From contig DGQP01000005.1 in NCBI GenBank assembly GCA_002400415.1, positions 287,640 to 351,639 of the forward strand: a stretch of DNA of 64,000 nt. Direction: 5' to 3'. Position numbers and translations under genes: made by a program. Positions 43,114-51,735 of this stretch are shown piece by piece (position 1 is the stretch's first letter; each line of letters starts with the position of its first letter). The stretch comes from Chitinophagaceae bacterium UBA4411 (GTDB taxonomy: Bacteria > Bacteroidota > Bacteroidia > Chitinophagales > Chitinophagaceae). The notes beneath the pieces were generated by a model. That model was not told where the DNA came from, did no database searches, and saw only the letters and a list, made by a program, of their open reading frames with translations.

Positions 43114-45249
43114 TTACTTATTATCTGCTAAAGGTTGTTTGGGCTCTGATTTAATATCTTTCCCGAGACGCTGCAGGTAAGCGATCAGGGCGATAATCTC
43201 TGCATCTGGCTCTGTTTCGATCTTATCCTTTTTCAGGTTAGCAGCGATTGTATTCGCCTGTTCCATCAGGTCTTTATTCGCAATCTGGTCATATCCTTCA
43301 GGATAAGGAACGCCCAGTGTCTTCATCGCCCTGATTTTAGCAGGCGTGGAATTGATGTCCAGTTTATTATCGATCAGCCATACATATCTTGGCATAATTG
43401 AACCGGGTGACATCGATCTTGGGTCGTACATATGATTATAGTGCCAGGCATCTGTTTGCTTGCCACCTTCCCGGGCCAGGTCCGGACCGGTACGTTTGCT
43501 TCCCCACTGGAACGGATGGTCATACACAAATTCGCCGGCTTTAGAATATTCGCCATAACGTTTTACCTCATCCCGGAAAGGACGTATCATTTGTGAGTGA
43601 CAGGTGTAGCAACCTTCGCGGATATAAATATCCCGTCCCTGCAACTCCAGGGGGGTATAAGGTTTCACACTTGCTATAGTGGGTATATTTTCTTTCACCA
43701 GGAAAGTCGGGATCATTTCTACCAGGCCGCCGATAGCCACCAGCACCAAACTTAATATCAGCATGGTCACTGGTTTTCTTTCAATGATACGGTGCCAGTA
43801 TTCTTTTTTATGAGCTGCTTCTTTTACCAACGGAGCTGCTTCAGCTGCTTCATTAGGAATGAATTTACCCTGTCTGACGGTTTTATACAGGTTGTACACC
43901 ATGAAGAAAGCGCCGGTCAGGTATAAAGCACCACCGATACTTCTCAGGATATAGAAGGGTTTGATATTGGTAACGGTATCCAGGAAATTGGGGAATTTCA
44001 GGTTTCCTTCCGGAGTAAATGTTTTCCAGGAAATGCTTTGTTCAAAACCTGCCCAATACAGCGGTACAGCATAAATGATGATACCAATTGTACCGAGCCA
44101 GAAGTGATTGGTGGCTAATTTCTTTGAATATAAATTCGTACCCCACATTTTGGGAACCATATAATAGAGGATCGCAAAAGCAAGGAAACCGTTCCATCCC
44201 AAACCACCGATGTGAACGTGGGCAATGGTCCAGTCACTGAAGTGAGAAATCGCATTGATACTTTTCAGACTAAGCATGGGACCTTCAAAGGTGGACATAC
44301 CATAACAGGTAATGGCCACCACCATGAACTTCAAAACAGGTTCTTCCCGAACCTTATCCCATGCACCCCGTAGAGTGAACAATCCATTCAGCATACCCCC
44401 CCAGCTCGGAGCGATCAGCATTACGGAAAATACAACACCCAGTGATTGCGCCCAGTCAGGTAATGCAGTATACAAAAGGTGGTGAGGGCCTGCCCAGATA
44501 TACAAAAAGATCAGCGCCCAGAAGTGGATAATAGAAAGACGGTACGAATAAACGGGCCTGTTAGATGCTTTGGGCAGGAAATAATACATTAAACCAAGAA
44601 CAGGGGTGGTGAGGAAGAAGGCTACAGCATTGTGACCATACCACCACTGGACCAGTGCATCCTGCACACCAGCATACCAGCTATAACTTTTAAATGCAGA
44701 AACAGGTATTTCAATGGAATTTACAATATGCAACATGGCTACTGTAACCCAGGTGGCAATATAGAACCAGATGGCAACATACAGATGCCTTTCCCTTCTT
44801 TTGATGATGGTACCAAACATATTGATACCAAAAACAACCCAGATCAGGGTAATGGCAATATCAATTGGCCATTCTAATTCAGCATATTCTTTACCGGTTG
44901 TAAAACCCAGTAATAAAGTAATGGCTGCAGATGCAATGATGGCCTGCCAGCCCCAGAAGTGAATCCAGCTGAGCTTATCGCTGAACATTCTTGTTTTGCA
45001 AAGCCGTTGCAGTGAATAATAAACACCTGTAAAAATGGAATTACCCACAAAGGCAAAGATGATTGCATTGGTATGCAATGGACGAATCCGTCCAAAGGTA
45101 GTGGGAGCAAAATTCAGGCTGCTTTCCGGGTAATAGATCTGGATTGCAGCCCAGAGACCCGCAAGCATACCCACTATCCCAAACACGATAGTGGCTATCC
45201 CAAACGCCTTTACAATTTTGTTGTCATAATAGAACTTTTCGACTTGCAT
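43114..45249 (-). CDS. ccoNO: Fused cbb3-type cytochrome c oxidase subunits CcoN-CcoO
   Basis: 711 aa. Residues 1 to about 475 are the twelve-helix catalytic CcoN subunit with heme and copper histidines (R-P-L-H-T-N, W-W-Y-G-H-N-A-V, G-P-H-H-L-L-Y, H-V-H-I-G-G-L-G-W-N-G). After a linker, one helix (about 495-513) leads into CcoO, with heme-c motif C-Y-T-C-H near 549 and Q-M-I-R-P-F. The fusion is common in Bacteroidota. The enzyme reduces oxygen at high affinity and pumps protons in the inner membrane. Confidence 0.96.
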   Translation of the reverse strand: MQVEKFYYDNKIVKAFGIATIVFGIVGMLAGLWAAIQIYYPESSLNFAPTTFGRIRPLHTNAIIFAFVGNSIFTGVYYSLQRLCKTRMFSDKLSWIHFWGWQAIIASAAITLLLGFTTGKEYAELEWPIDIAITLIWVVFGINMFGTIIKRRERHLYVAIWFYIATWVTVAMLHIVNSIEIPVSAFKSYSWYAGVQDALVQWWYGHNAVAFFLTTPVLGLMYYFLPKASNRPVYSYRLSIIHFWALIFLYIWAGPHHLLYTALPDWAQSLGVVFSVMLIAPSWGGMLNGLFTLRGAWDKVREEPVLKFMVVAITCYGMSTFEGPMLSLKSINAISHFSDWTIAHVHIGGLGWNGFLAFAILYYMVPKMWGTNLYSKKLATNHFWLGTIGIIIYAVPLYWAGFEQSISWKTFTPEGNLKFPNFLDTVTNIKPFYILRSIGGALYLTGAFFMVYNLYKTVRQGKFIPNEAAEAAPLVKEAAHKKEYWHRIIERKPVTMLILSLVLVAIGGLVEMIPTFLVKENIPTIASVKPYTPLELQGRDIYIREGCYTCHSQMIRPFRDEVKRYGEYSKAGEFVYDHPFQWGSKRTGPDLAREGGKQTDAWHYNHMYDPRSMSPGSIMPRYVWLIDNKLDINSTPAKIRAMKTLGVPYPEGYDQIANKDLMEQANTIAANLKKDKIETEPDAEIIALIAYLQRLGKDIKSEPKQPLADNK

Positions 45250-45269
45250 AAGCTGGATTGTTTTTTGAA

Positions 45270-45434
45270 TTATACTGTTTTGGTAGATGAAGAAGGTTTG
45301 TCATCAAAAAGAATACGGGAAGAGGGGGAATAATCATCTTCAAACTGGCCAGACTTGACGCCCCACAGAAATGCCACCAGGAAAAGGGCGGCAACAGAAA
45401 TGCTGGCTATCAGCAAAATGATAATCACACTCAT
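45270..45434 (-). CDS. ccoS: cbb3-type oxidase assembly protein CcoS
   Basis: 54 aa from the ATG at 45434 (M-S-V-I-I-I-L-L-I-A-S-I-S-V-A); the frame extends to 45521, but those residues are not CcoS-like. One helix (2-24) is followed by W-G-V-K-S-G-Q-F-E-D-D-Y-S-P, the conserved CcoS motif. CcoS is required for cofactor insertion into the oxidase. It sits 20 bp before ccoNO. Confidence 0.9.
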   Translation of the reverse strand: MSVIIILLIASISVAALFLVAFLWGVKSGQFEDDYSPSSRILFDDKPSSSTKTV

Positions 45435-45552
45435 ACTTTTGATTTTACGTTTCTGTAAAAATATTTTCCGGGTACCCGTCAAAGCATAACGAGTATCAAT
45501 AGCGGGGCTGATTTTCATCAAATTGTAAAAAGATTGATGAAAGACAAGTTTT

Positions 45553-47949
45553 TTACAATTTCATACGTCGGGCCAGCAGGCTGCTGCTGCCAAAAGTGAG
45601 CAATACGATGCTGAGGGAGCTGCTGGGCATCAGTATGGCGGCCACGAGGGGAGACAGGTTTCCCTGTACCGCAAAAGCTATCCCGATAATATTATATACG
45701 ATAGACATGACAAAACTGGCCACCACGATATTCCGGTTGGCCCGGCAGAGACGGATGAATTTAGTAAGTCTGGAGAACTGGCGGGCTTCAATAATGGCAT
45801 CGCTGGAAGGGGTGAAATTGTTGGTTTGCTCGGCTACGGCAATGCCAATATCACTTTGTTTTAATGCCCCGGCATCATTCAGCCCGTCACCGATCATCAT
45901 TACCCGATCGCCCTGCTCTTGTAATTGCAGAATATACTGGAGTTTATCTTCAGGTTTTTGGTGAAAAAGCAGGGTGGCCTTGCGACCCAGTAGCTTTTCC
46001 AGGTTAGCTTTCTCGGCTTCATTATCGCCGGAAAGAACAGATAAACGGTAATCGTTTTTCAGCTCATTCAGCAGACCGGGGATTGCTTCCCGGTAATGGT
46101 TACTGAACAGGAAATATCCATATATCTTGTTATTGATACTGATATACACAGCGGTCCCGGGCTGAGAACTGTGTCTACCAGCTACAAACTCACAGGAACC
46201 GGATCTCAGCAAATCATTGCTAACAGTTCCTTCAATGCCTTTTCCGGTTATCTCCTTAAAACCGGATACTTCCATGTCTTTCGGGATACCCAGGTGTTTT
46301 GCAAGGGCCTTGCTCAACGGGTGACTGGAACAGGATGCCAGTGCAGCCACCTGTTTTAGCTGCCTGTCAGTTAGTTCAGTTCCTTCATAATGTATATCCT
46401 GCTGCTGGGTGGACGTCAAAGTCCCTGTTTTATCGAAAACGATATGCGTGGCTTTGGCCATATCCTCAATGGTCTGGGCACTGCGCAGGTAAAAATGGTT
46501 GCGGCCTAATATCCGCAATATGTTTCCATTGGTAAAGGTATTGGATAAGAGTAAGGCACAGGGGCAGGCAATGATAAAAATAGCAGTAACGGCCGGCCAT
46601 ACTCTTGAAGGATCATGCATTTGCCAGTAAATACCGGTGATGAGTGCAATGGTCAGCACGATATAGGTGAAATACCGGCTCAGCAGGTGAACGAAGGAAA
46701 CGCTTTTTGCCTGTTCCTGTTTTTTAAATTCATCCCTGTTCCATAATTTGGTCAGGTAACTTTGTGCCACTTCTTTCACTACCAGTATTTCGATGTTGCC
46801 TTCTGTCTGTTTGCCGCCGGCATAAACCAGTTCACCCACTTCTTTCAGTACCGGCAGTGATTCACCGGTCACAAAACTATAGTCGATAAATGCTTTTCCT
46901 TTGGAGAGAATACCGTCAGCCGGAATGAGTTCCTCGTTATGAATGAGCAGGGTGTCACCGGGCTTTAGATCAGGCAGGGTGGTGGGCACTTCGGTATTTT
47001 CTTTCAGCACTGAAACGGCAATCGGGAAATAAGAAGTATAGTCCCTCTCAAAAGAGAGTTGCCGGTATGTCTTGTCCTGTACAATACGCCCCGCAAGCAT
47101 AAAAAATACAATACCGGTCATGGAATCAAAATAGCCTCCACCGGTTCCGCTGATCACTTCCCAGGCGCTGCGGATAAATGTTACGATAATCGCTAATGCG
47201 ATCGGTGCGTCAATATTCAGAAATTTGTGCTTTAAGCTTTTCCAGGAGGATTCATAGAAGGGAAGCGCTGAATAGAGCAGTACCGGAATGGCTAAAGCAA
47301 AATTGGCCCAGCGGAACATGGCCCTTAAGCCAACTTCACTGGCGTCAATACCGAGGTATTCGGGAAAACTCATCAGCATGATATTGCCAAAGCAAAAACC
47401 TGCAATACCCAACTGGTAAACCATACTTCTGTTGATTGCCGGTCTTTTTTCTTTCAGGTCACTCAAACTTATATAGGGCTCATAGCCGATACTGGTCAGC
47501 GTTTCAGCTACTTTGCGGAGACTGGTTTGCGAAGTAAGCAGCACGATATCAACTTCCTTGCGGGTAAAATTGACTTTACTGGAAACAACACCCGGGTCTA
47601 AACGATGCAGGTTCTCAAGCAGGTACAGGCAGGAGCTGCAATGCATTTGCGGCAGGTAAAAAGTAACATGCACCTGTTTCTCATCCCGGAAACTGATCAA
47701 TTGCGCCTGAATTTTATCATCGTCCAGGAAAGCAAATTTATCCTTCCGGACATGCACCCGCTGGTTAATGCCGGGGGTCTCGTTCAGGTTATAATATTCA
47801 CAAAGCTCACTCTGGTTCAGGATATGGTATACCATTTTGCAACCCTCGCAGCAAAATATTTTTTCTGCCACATGAATTTTTTCATTGGCACAGGTCTCTC
47901 CGCAATGGTAACAATGCAATTGCTGATCAGTGATAACAGGTGAAGCCAT
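45553..47949 (-). CDS. ccoI: Copper-translocating P-type ATPase CcoI (FixI)
   Basis: 798-aa copper pump supplying the cbb3 oxidase. An N-terminal cysteine-rich domain (C-Y-H-C-G-E-T-C, F-C-C-E-G-C) is followed by an HMA domain with M-H-C-S-S-C. The membrane core has the C-P-C-A-L metal site, the phosphorylation motif D-K-T-G-T-L-T and G-D-G-L-N-D-A. The extra N-terminal zinc-ribbon-like domain is the mark of FixI-type ATPases. It is the first gene of the leftward cco operon; the gap to ccoS is 118 bp. Confidence 0.95.
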   Translation of the reverse strand: MASPVITDQQLHCYHCGETCANEKIHVAEKIFCCEGCKMVYHILNQSELCEYYNLNETPGINQRVHVRKDKFAFLDDDKIQAQLISFRDEKQVHVTFYLPQMHCSSCLYLLENLHRLDPGVVSSKVNFTRKEVDIVLLTSQTSLRKVAETLTSIGYEPYISLSDLKEKRPAINRSMVYQLGIAGFCFGNIMLMSFPEYLGIDASEVGLRAMFRWANFALAIPVLLYSALPFYESSWKSLKHKFLNIDAPIALAIIVTFIRSAWEVISGTGGGYFDSMTGIVFFMLAGRIVQDKTYRQLSFERDYTSYFPIAVSVLKENTEVPTTLPDLKPGDTLLIHNEELIPADGILSKGKAFIDYSFVTGESLPVLKEVGELVYAGGKQTEGNIEILVVKEVAQSYLTKLWNRDEFKKQEQAKSVSFVHLLSRYFTYIVLTIALITGIYWQMHDPSRVWPAVTAIFIIACPCALLLSNTFTNGNILRILGRNHFYLRSAQTIEDMAKATHIVFDKTGTLTSTQQQDIHYEGTELTDRQLKQVAALASCSSHPLSKALAKHLGIPKDMEVSGFKEITGKGIEGTVSNDLLRSGSCEFVAGRHSSQPGTAVYISINNKIYGYFLFSNHYREAIPGLLNELKNDYRLSVLSGDNEAEKANLEKLLGRKATLLFHQKPEDKLQYILQLQEQGDRVMMIGDGLNDAGALKQSDIGIAVAEQTNNFTPSSDAIIEARQFSRLTKFIRLCRANRNIVVASFVMSIVYNIIGIAFAVQGNLSPLVAAILMPSSSLSIVLLTFGSSSLLARRMKL

Positions 47950-48032
47950 AGTTTCCGTAATCTAAGGTTGCTAAAGTAAAAGCAGGGGGCCCGGGAGGGG
48001 ATGAGTAAATTCACCGGCAAAGCTGATTTTTA

Positions 48033-48049
48033 TCAAAAGACTCTTTTGA
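48033..48049. promoter_or_regulatory. Palindromic operator candidate between ccoI and the receiver-CRP gene
   Basis: A perfect inverted repeat, TCAAAAG-ACT-CTTTTGA, is centred 43 bp upstream of the rightward gene and 92 bp upstream of ccoI. It includes a TTTG on each strand that could act as a -33 element. A dimeric CRP/FNR-type regulator could bind it; the encoded neighbour is the obvious candidate. Confidence 0.5.
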
Positions 48050-48083
48050 CTATTTTGCAGCCCGATTCACCAAAATATCCCGC

Positions 48084-49145
48084 ATGACCCAACGTACTAT
48101 CCTGATCATCGATGATAATGAAGATATCAGGGAAAATACAGCAGAAATACTTTCCCTCGGAGGGTATAGAACAGTGACTGCCGAGAATGGAAAGAGAGGA
48201 GTGGAAGCTGCTTTAGCCGAAAAGCCTGATCTGATCGTTTGTGATATTATGATGCCGGAACTGGATGGGTATGGTGTTTTGCACCTGCTCCGTAAGAACC
48301 CGGAAACTGAAGATATCCCCCTGATTTTTTTAACGGCCAAGGCAGAAAGAAGTGATTTACGTAAAGGAATGGAAATGGGGGCGGATGACTACGTGACCAA
48401 GCCTTTTGAAGAGATCGAACTGATGAATGCCATCGAATCCCGGCTGAAGAAAATTGATGTATTGCAGAAAAAATACAGTGCCACAGGTAAAGGGCTGAGC
48501 GAACTGGCCAATGATCTTCGGGCGAGCGGTATGCTGCAATTCAACCTGGATAATTATAATTCCGAATTGTATTCTAAAAAGCAGGTAATCTATGGTGAAG
48601 GAAAAAGGCCGAGGTTCCTGTATTATGTGGTGAAAGGGAAGGTAAAGGGGTATAAAACACATGAGGACGGAAAAGAATATATTACCGATCTGTACAGTGA
48701 TGGTGATTTTATCGGTTATCCGGCCCTGATCGAAGAAAAGAATTACGATGACTCAACAGTTGCCCTTGAAGAAACGGAGATCATCCAGATACCAAGGGAT
48801 GAATTCCAGGAAATGATTGCCGGTGATATTGTGGTGGCTTCCAAATTTATCCGCATCATCACGCAAAATGTAAAAGAGAAAGAAGAAAGATTATTAAGTC
48901 TTGCCTATAGTTCTTTACGGAAAAGAGTGGCGAAAGCGCTGGTGGATATACATGGCAAATTCAACGCAAGCGGAGAAAACAAACCTATTGAAATATCAAG
49001 GGAGGATATTGCCCACTACGTAGGTACGGCTACTGAATCGCTGATCAGAACACTGAGCGATTTTAAGAATGAAAAGCTGATTGAAATAAAAGAAGGCAAA
49101 ATCAGCATCATCAACCTGGAAAAGCTGAAAAATCTGTTGTATTAA
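48084..49145 (+). CDS. Receiver-CRP fusion transcription regulator
   Basis: 353 aa. The N-terminal receiver domain (1-125) has acidic D10-D11, phosphoacceptor D54 (I-V-C-D-I-M-M-P), T84 and K106. A cyclic-nucleotide-type beta-roll (about 145-255) and a Crp helix-turn-helix (about 275-345, I-S-R-E-D-I-A-H-Y-V-G-T-A-T-E-S-L-I-R) follow. It lacks the FNR cysteine cluster, so oxygen would have to be sensed by a kinase acting on D54. It is divergent from ccoI and probably controls the cco operon. Confidence 0.92.
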   Translation: MTQRTILIIDDNEDIRENTAEILSLGGYRTVTAENGKRGVEAALAEKPDLIVCDIMMPELDGYGVLHLLRKNPETEDIPLIFLTAKAERSDLRKGMEMGADDYVTKPFEEIELMNAIESRLKKIDVLQKKYSATGKGLSELANDLRASGMLQFNLDNYNSELYSKKQVIYGEGKRPRFLYYVVKGKVKGYKTHEDGKEYITDLYSDGDFIGYPALIEEKNYDDSTVALEETEIIQIPRDEFQEMIAGDIVVASKFIRIITQNVKEKEERLLSLAYSSLRKRVAKALVDIHGKFNASGENKPIEISREDIAHYVGTATESLIRTLSDFKNEKLIEIKEGKISIINLEKLKNLLY

Positions 49146-49182
49146 AATAAAAAGCCCATGCCTTTCAGCTACTGGCATGGGC
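49145..49182 (-). terminator. Intrinsic terminator of hsp20
   Basis: On the minus strand GCCCATGCC / GGCATGGGC (9 bp perfect, 11-nt loop) is followed by TTTTTATTTTAAT. It lies just beyond the hsp20 stop codon and overlaps the end of the convergent regulator gene. Confidence 0.8.
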
Positions 49183-49204
49183 CGCCCTTCTGGGCAACAT
49201 CCTG

Positions 49205-49657
49205 TTAGTTTACAGAAATGTTCTTGATCTTCTTCGGTTCTATGACCTCTGTTTTAGGGATCATAACCTTTAATTCCCCGTTTTTATATTCTGCGGCAAT
49301 TTTACCCGCATCACAGTTTTCAGGAAGGGTAAAACTCCTGCTCCAACTGCTGTAGTTATATTCACGACGGTTAAAGCGGCCATTTTTTTCTTCTTTTTCT
49401 TCTTTTTCCTTTTCGGCACTGATGGTCAGCATATCGTCATAAGCTTCTACTTTAAAATCTTTCTTTTCCATTCCGGGAGCAGCTACGCAGAGCTTGAATT
49501 CTTTATCGGTTTCAGAAACGTTTACAGCGGGTACATTCATTACTTTACCCATATTAAAAAATTCATCAATCGGGGCATTGAAGAATTTTTCCATCCAGCC
49601 ACTGTCAAACAAAGTGGGCCAGGAGGTTCTGTGTTTTTCTACAGCTTTGTTTTCCAT
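49205..49657 (-). CDS. hsp20: Hsp20/alpha-crystallin small heat-shock protein
   Basis: 150-aa ATP-independent chaperone. The alpha-crystallin domain (about 43-140) holds V-A-A-P-G-M-E-K-K-D-F-K-V and the late A-E-Y-K-N-G-E-L-K-V motif; the C-terminus carries I-K-N-I-S-V as the I-x-I-like anchor. A Glu/Lys-rich loop (K-E-K-E-E-K-E-E-K) interrupts the domain as in other class A members. It is probably monocistronic, with a clear terminator. Confidence 0.94.
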   Translation of the reverse strand: MENKAVEKHRTSWPTLFDSGWMEKFFNAPIDEFFNMGKVMNVPAVNVSETDKEFKLCVAAPGMEKKDFKVEAYDDMLTISAEKEKEEKEEKNGRFNRREYNYSSWSRSFTLPENCDAGKIAAEYKNGELKVMIPKTEVIEPKKIKNISVN

Positions 49658-49802
49658 ATATCCTGTTTAGGGGTGAATGAATATTGTTGACAAAGGCAAT
49701 GTAAAATGTGGTAATTGGGAAAACCAATGACTAAGATTATCCTATTGCTGATATTGGTCAGGACTTTCTGTGGTAAGATGATGTAACTTTTACAGATGTT
49801 CT

Positions 49803-50189
49803 TTATTCATCCATAAACTCATCCAGGTCTCTTCGTTCTTTCTTGGTTGGCCGGCCAATCTTGCTGGGTCTTTTGCCGGTATGAAAACTGGCGGCCTGGT
49901 ATTTCAGGCGTTCTAATTCTTCTTCAGGAGTAATATCAAGATAATATTTGATCGCTTCTTCATATTTCACCCGGGTATGTAATAAGCCTGTTACTTTAAT
50001 GCGCCAGCGTTTGCCTTCGGTCCTTACATCATAGATATCTCCCAAATGAACATTTTTTCCGGGCTTGGCCTGCTCTTCTTCATATTTCACCTTGCCGTTG
50101 TTACAGGCCGTAGTGGCCAGGCTTCTCGTCTTAAACAAACGAATTGCCCAGAGATATTTGTCGAGGCGGAGTTTTTCTTTATCGGCCAT
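49803..50189 (-). CDS. hslR: S4-domain RNA-binding protein, HslR/Hsp15-like
   Basis: 128 aa from the ATG at 50189 (M-A-D-K-E-K-L-R-L-D-K-Y-L-W); the frame runs 14 codons further, through the upstream terminator, which is not plausible coding. S4 domain at 7-70 (R-L-F-K-T-R-S-L-A-T-T-A-C-N-N-G-K-V), then a basic tail (R-P-S-K-I-G-R-P-T-K-K-E-R-R). Hsp15 rescues stalled 50S subunits carrying peptidyl-tRNA in E. coli. Confidence 0.88.
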   Translation of the reverse strand: MADKEKLRLDKYLWAIRLFKTRSLATTACNNGKVKYEEEQAKPGKNVHLGDIYDVRTEGKRWRIKVTGLLHTRVKYEEAIKYYLDITPEEELERLKYQAASFHTGKRPSKIGRPTKKERRDLDEFMDE

Positions 50190-50192
50190 TTT

Positions 50193-50226
50193 CAAAAATA
50201 AAAAATCCCAACCGAAGATTGGGATT
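50193..50226 (-). terminator. Intrinsic terminator of the dipeptidase gene
   Basis: Minus-strand stem AATCCCA / TGGGATT with a 9-nt loop followed by TTTTTATTTTTG, 22 bp after the stop codon of the M20 peptidase. Confidence 0.75.
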
Positions 50227-50247
50227 ACCATTGAAGTTTGGTATTTA

Positions 50248-51618
50248 TCAATTCATATCAGCAAAGAACTTATGGAAATAAGGGATCGTTTCAATGCCTT
50301 TATAATAATTCTCAATATTATACTTCTCATTTGGGCTATGGAGGTTATCATTATCCAGCCCAAAGCCCATAAAGATGATTTTGATGCCCAGTTCTCTTTC
50401 TAAAATTGAACAAATAGGAATGCTGCCACCGCCACGAACAGGGATCGGGGCTTTACCAAAAGTGGTTTCCACCGCTTTGGAAGCAGCCTGGTAACCTTTA
50501 CTGTCAATGGGTGTCATATAAGGTTCCCCACCGTGGTGTTCAAATGCTTTTACAATAACGGATGCCGGGGCAATGCTTGTAAAATAATTCAGCAACTTTT
50601 CCGTCATTTTATGGGATGATTGGTTTGGCACAAGCCTTGCCGAAATTTTTGCTGTCGCTTTCGATGGTAAAACGGTTTTAGCACCTTCTCCCTGGTAACC
50701 ACCCCAGATACCATTGATCTCAATGGTGGGGCGGATTCCGGTTCTTTCATACGTGGTATATCCTTTTTCACCCCAGAGTTCTTTCACTCCCAGTTCCTCG
50801 CTGTATTCCTTTTCATCGTAAGGAGCCTTATTAATCAAGGCTCTTTCTTCCGGTCCGGCCACCACCACATCATCATAAAAACCGGGGATAGTAATATGAT
50901 TATTTTCATCATGGCAGGAGGCGATCATCTTTGCCAGGATAGTAATGGGGTTCGCTACTGCACCACCATAAGTACCACTGTGGAGATCCCTGTTAGCTGC
51001 GGTAACTTCCACTTCAATATAACTCAGGCCCCGGACACCTGTATCAAGTGAAGGATTTTCCATACTCAGCATTGAACTGTCGCTGATCAGGATCACATCG
51101 GCTTTCAGCAGGTCTTTATGAGCGGCTACAAATTTCCCGAGATTGGGAGAACCCACTTCTTCTTCCCCTTCAATCAGGAATTTGATATTGGTTGTCATGG
51201 TATTTGTCTTCACCAATGTTTCAAGTGCTTTTACATGCATATAGAATTGCCCTTTATCATCTGCACTTCCGCGGGCAAAAACTTTTCCATCAATAATTGT
51301 GGGTTCAAAGGGTGGGTTAGTCCATAGTTCCAGCGGCTCGGCAGGCTGCACATCGTAATGACCATATACCAACACGGTTGGTTTAGATGGATCGATCAGT
51401 TTTTCGCCATACACTACGGGGTGTCCGTCAGTGGCCATTACTTCGGCCTTGTCACAGCCGGCATTCAGCATGCTCTTTTTTACAGCTTCCGCACAGGTCA
51501 GCATATCAGTTTTATGTTCACTTTTTGCGCTGACGGAAGGAATGCGGAGCAGGTCCAGCATTTCATTCAGAAAACGGTCTTTATTTTTTTCCTGGTAATC
51601 TTTCCAAACTTGTGACAT
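50248..51618 (-). CDS. M20-family dipeptidase
   Basis: 456-aa dizinc exo- or dipeptidase. Metal and catalytic residues are seen in V-Y-G-H-Y-D-V-Q (H87, D89), R-G-S-A-D-D-K-G (D120) and the E-G-E-E-E-V-G-S sequence (E152-E153). The lid domain and the C-terminal histidine segment (L-H-S-P-N-E-K-Y) complete the fold. No signal peptide is visible, so it is likely cytoplasmic and takes part in peptide breakdown. Close relatives are annotated as carnosinase-like or cytosolic non-specific dipeptidases. Confidence 0.93.
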   Translation of the reverse strand: MSQVWKDYQEKNKDRFLNEMLDLLRIPSVSAKSEHKTDMLTCAEAVKKSMLNAGCDKAEVMATDGHPVVYGEKLIDPSKPTVLVYGHYDVQPAEPLELWTNPPFEPTIIDGKVFARGSADDKGQFYMHVKALETLVKTNTMTTNIKFLIEGEEEVGSPNLGKFVAAHKDLLKADVILISDSSMLSMENPSLDTGVRGLSYIEVEVTAANRDLHSGTYGGAVANPITILAKMIASCHDENNHITIPGFYDDVVVAGPEERALINKAPYDEKEYSEELGVKELWGEKGYTTYERTGIRPTIEINGIWGGYQGEGAKTVLPSKATAKISARLVPNQSSHKMTEKLLNYFTSIAPASVIVKAFEHHGGEPYMTPIDSKGYQAASKAVETTFGKAPIPVRGGGSIPICSILERELGIKIIFMGFGLDNDNLHSPNEKYNIENYYKGIETIPYFHKFFADMN

Positions 51619-51735
51619 AATAATATAGATTTTGGATGACGAAGATAAGTGGTTTTGCCTGTTCGGGAACTGATTGAAATACCGTCTGGCACTGATATGC
51701 CCGGCCGCCCCATTTATTATTTTTAAAAGAAAAAA

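Noticed and set aside
45435..45521. Longer ccoS start at 45521
   Set aside because: The extra 29 residues are basic and unlike CcoS, which begins directly with its helix.
48027..48050. Classical FNR box upstream of ccoI
   Set aside because: The palindrome reads TCAAAAG-N3-CTTTTGA, not TTGAT-N4-ATCAA; half-site order is reversed, so it is reported as a separate operator candidate.
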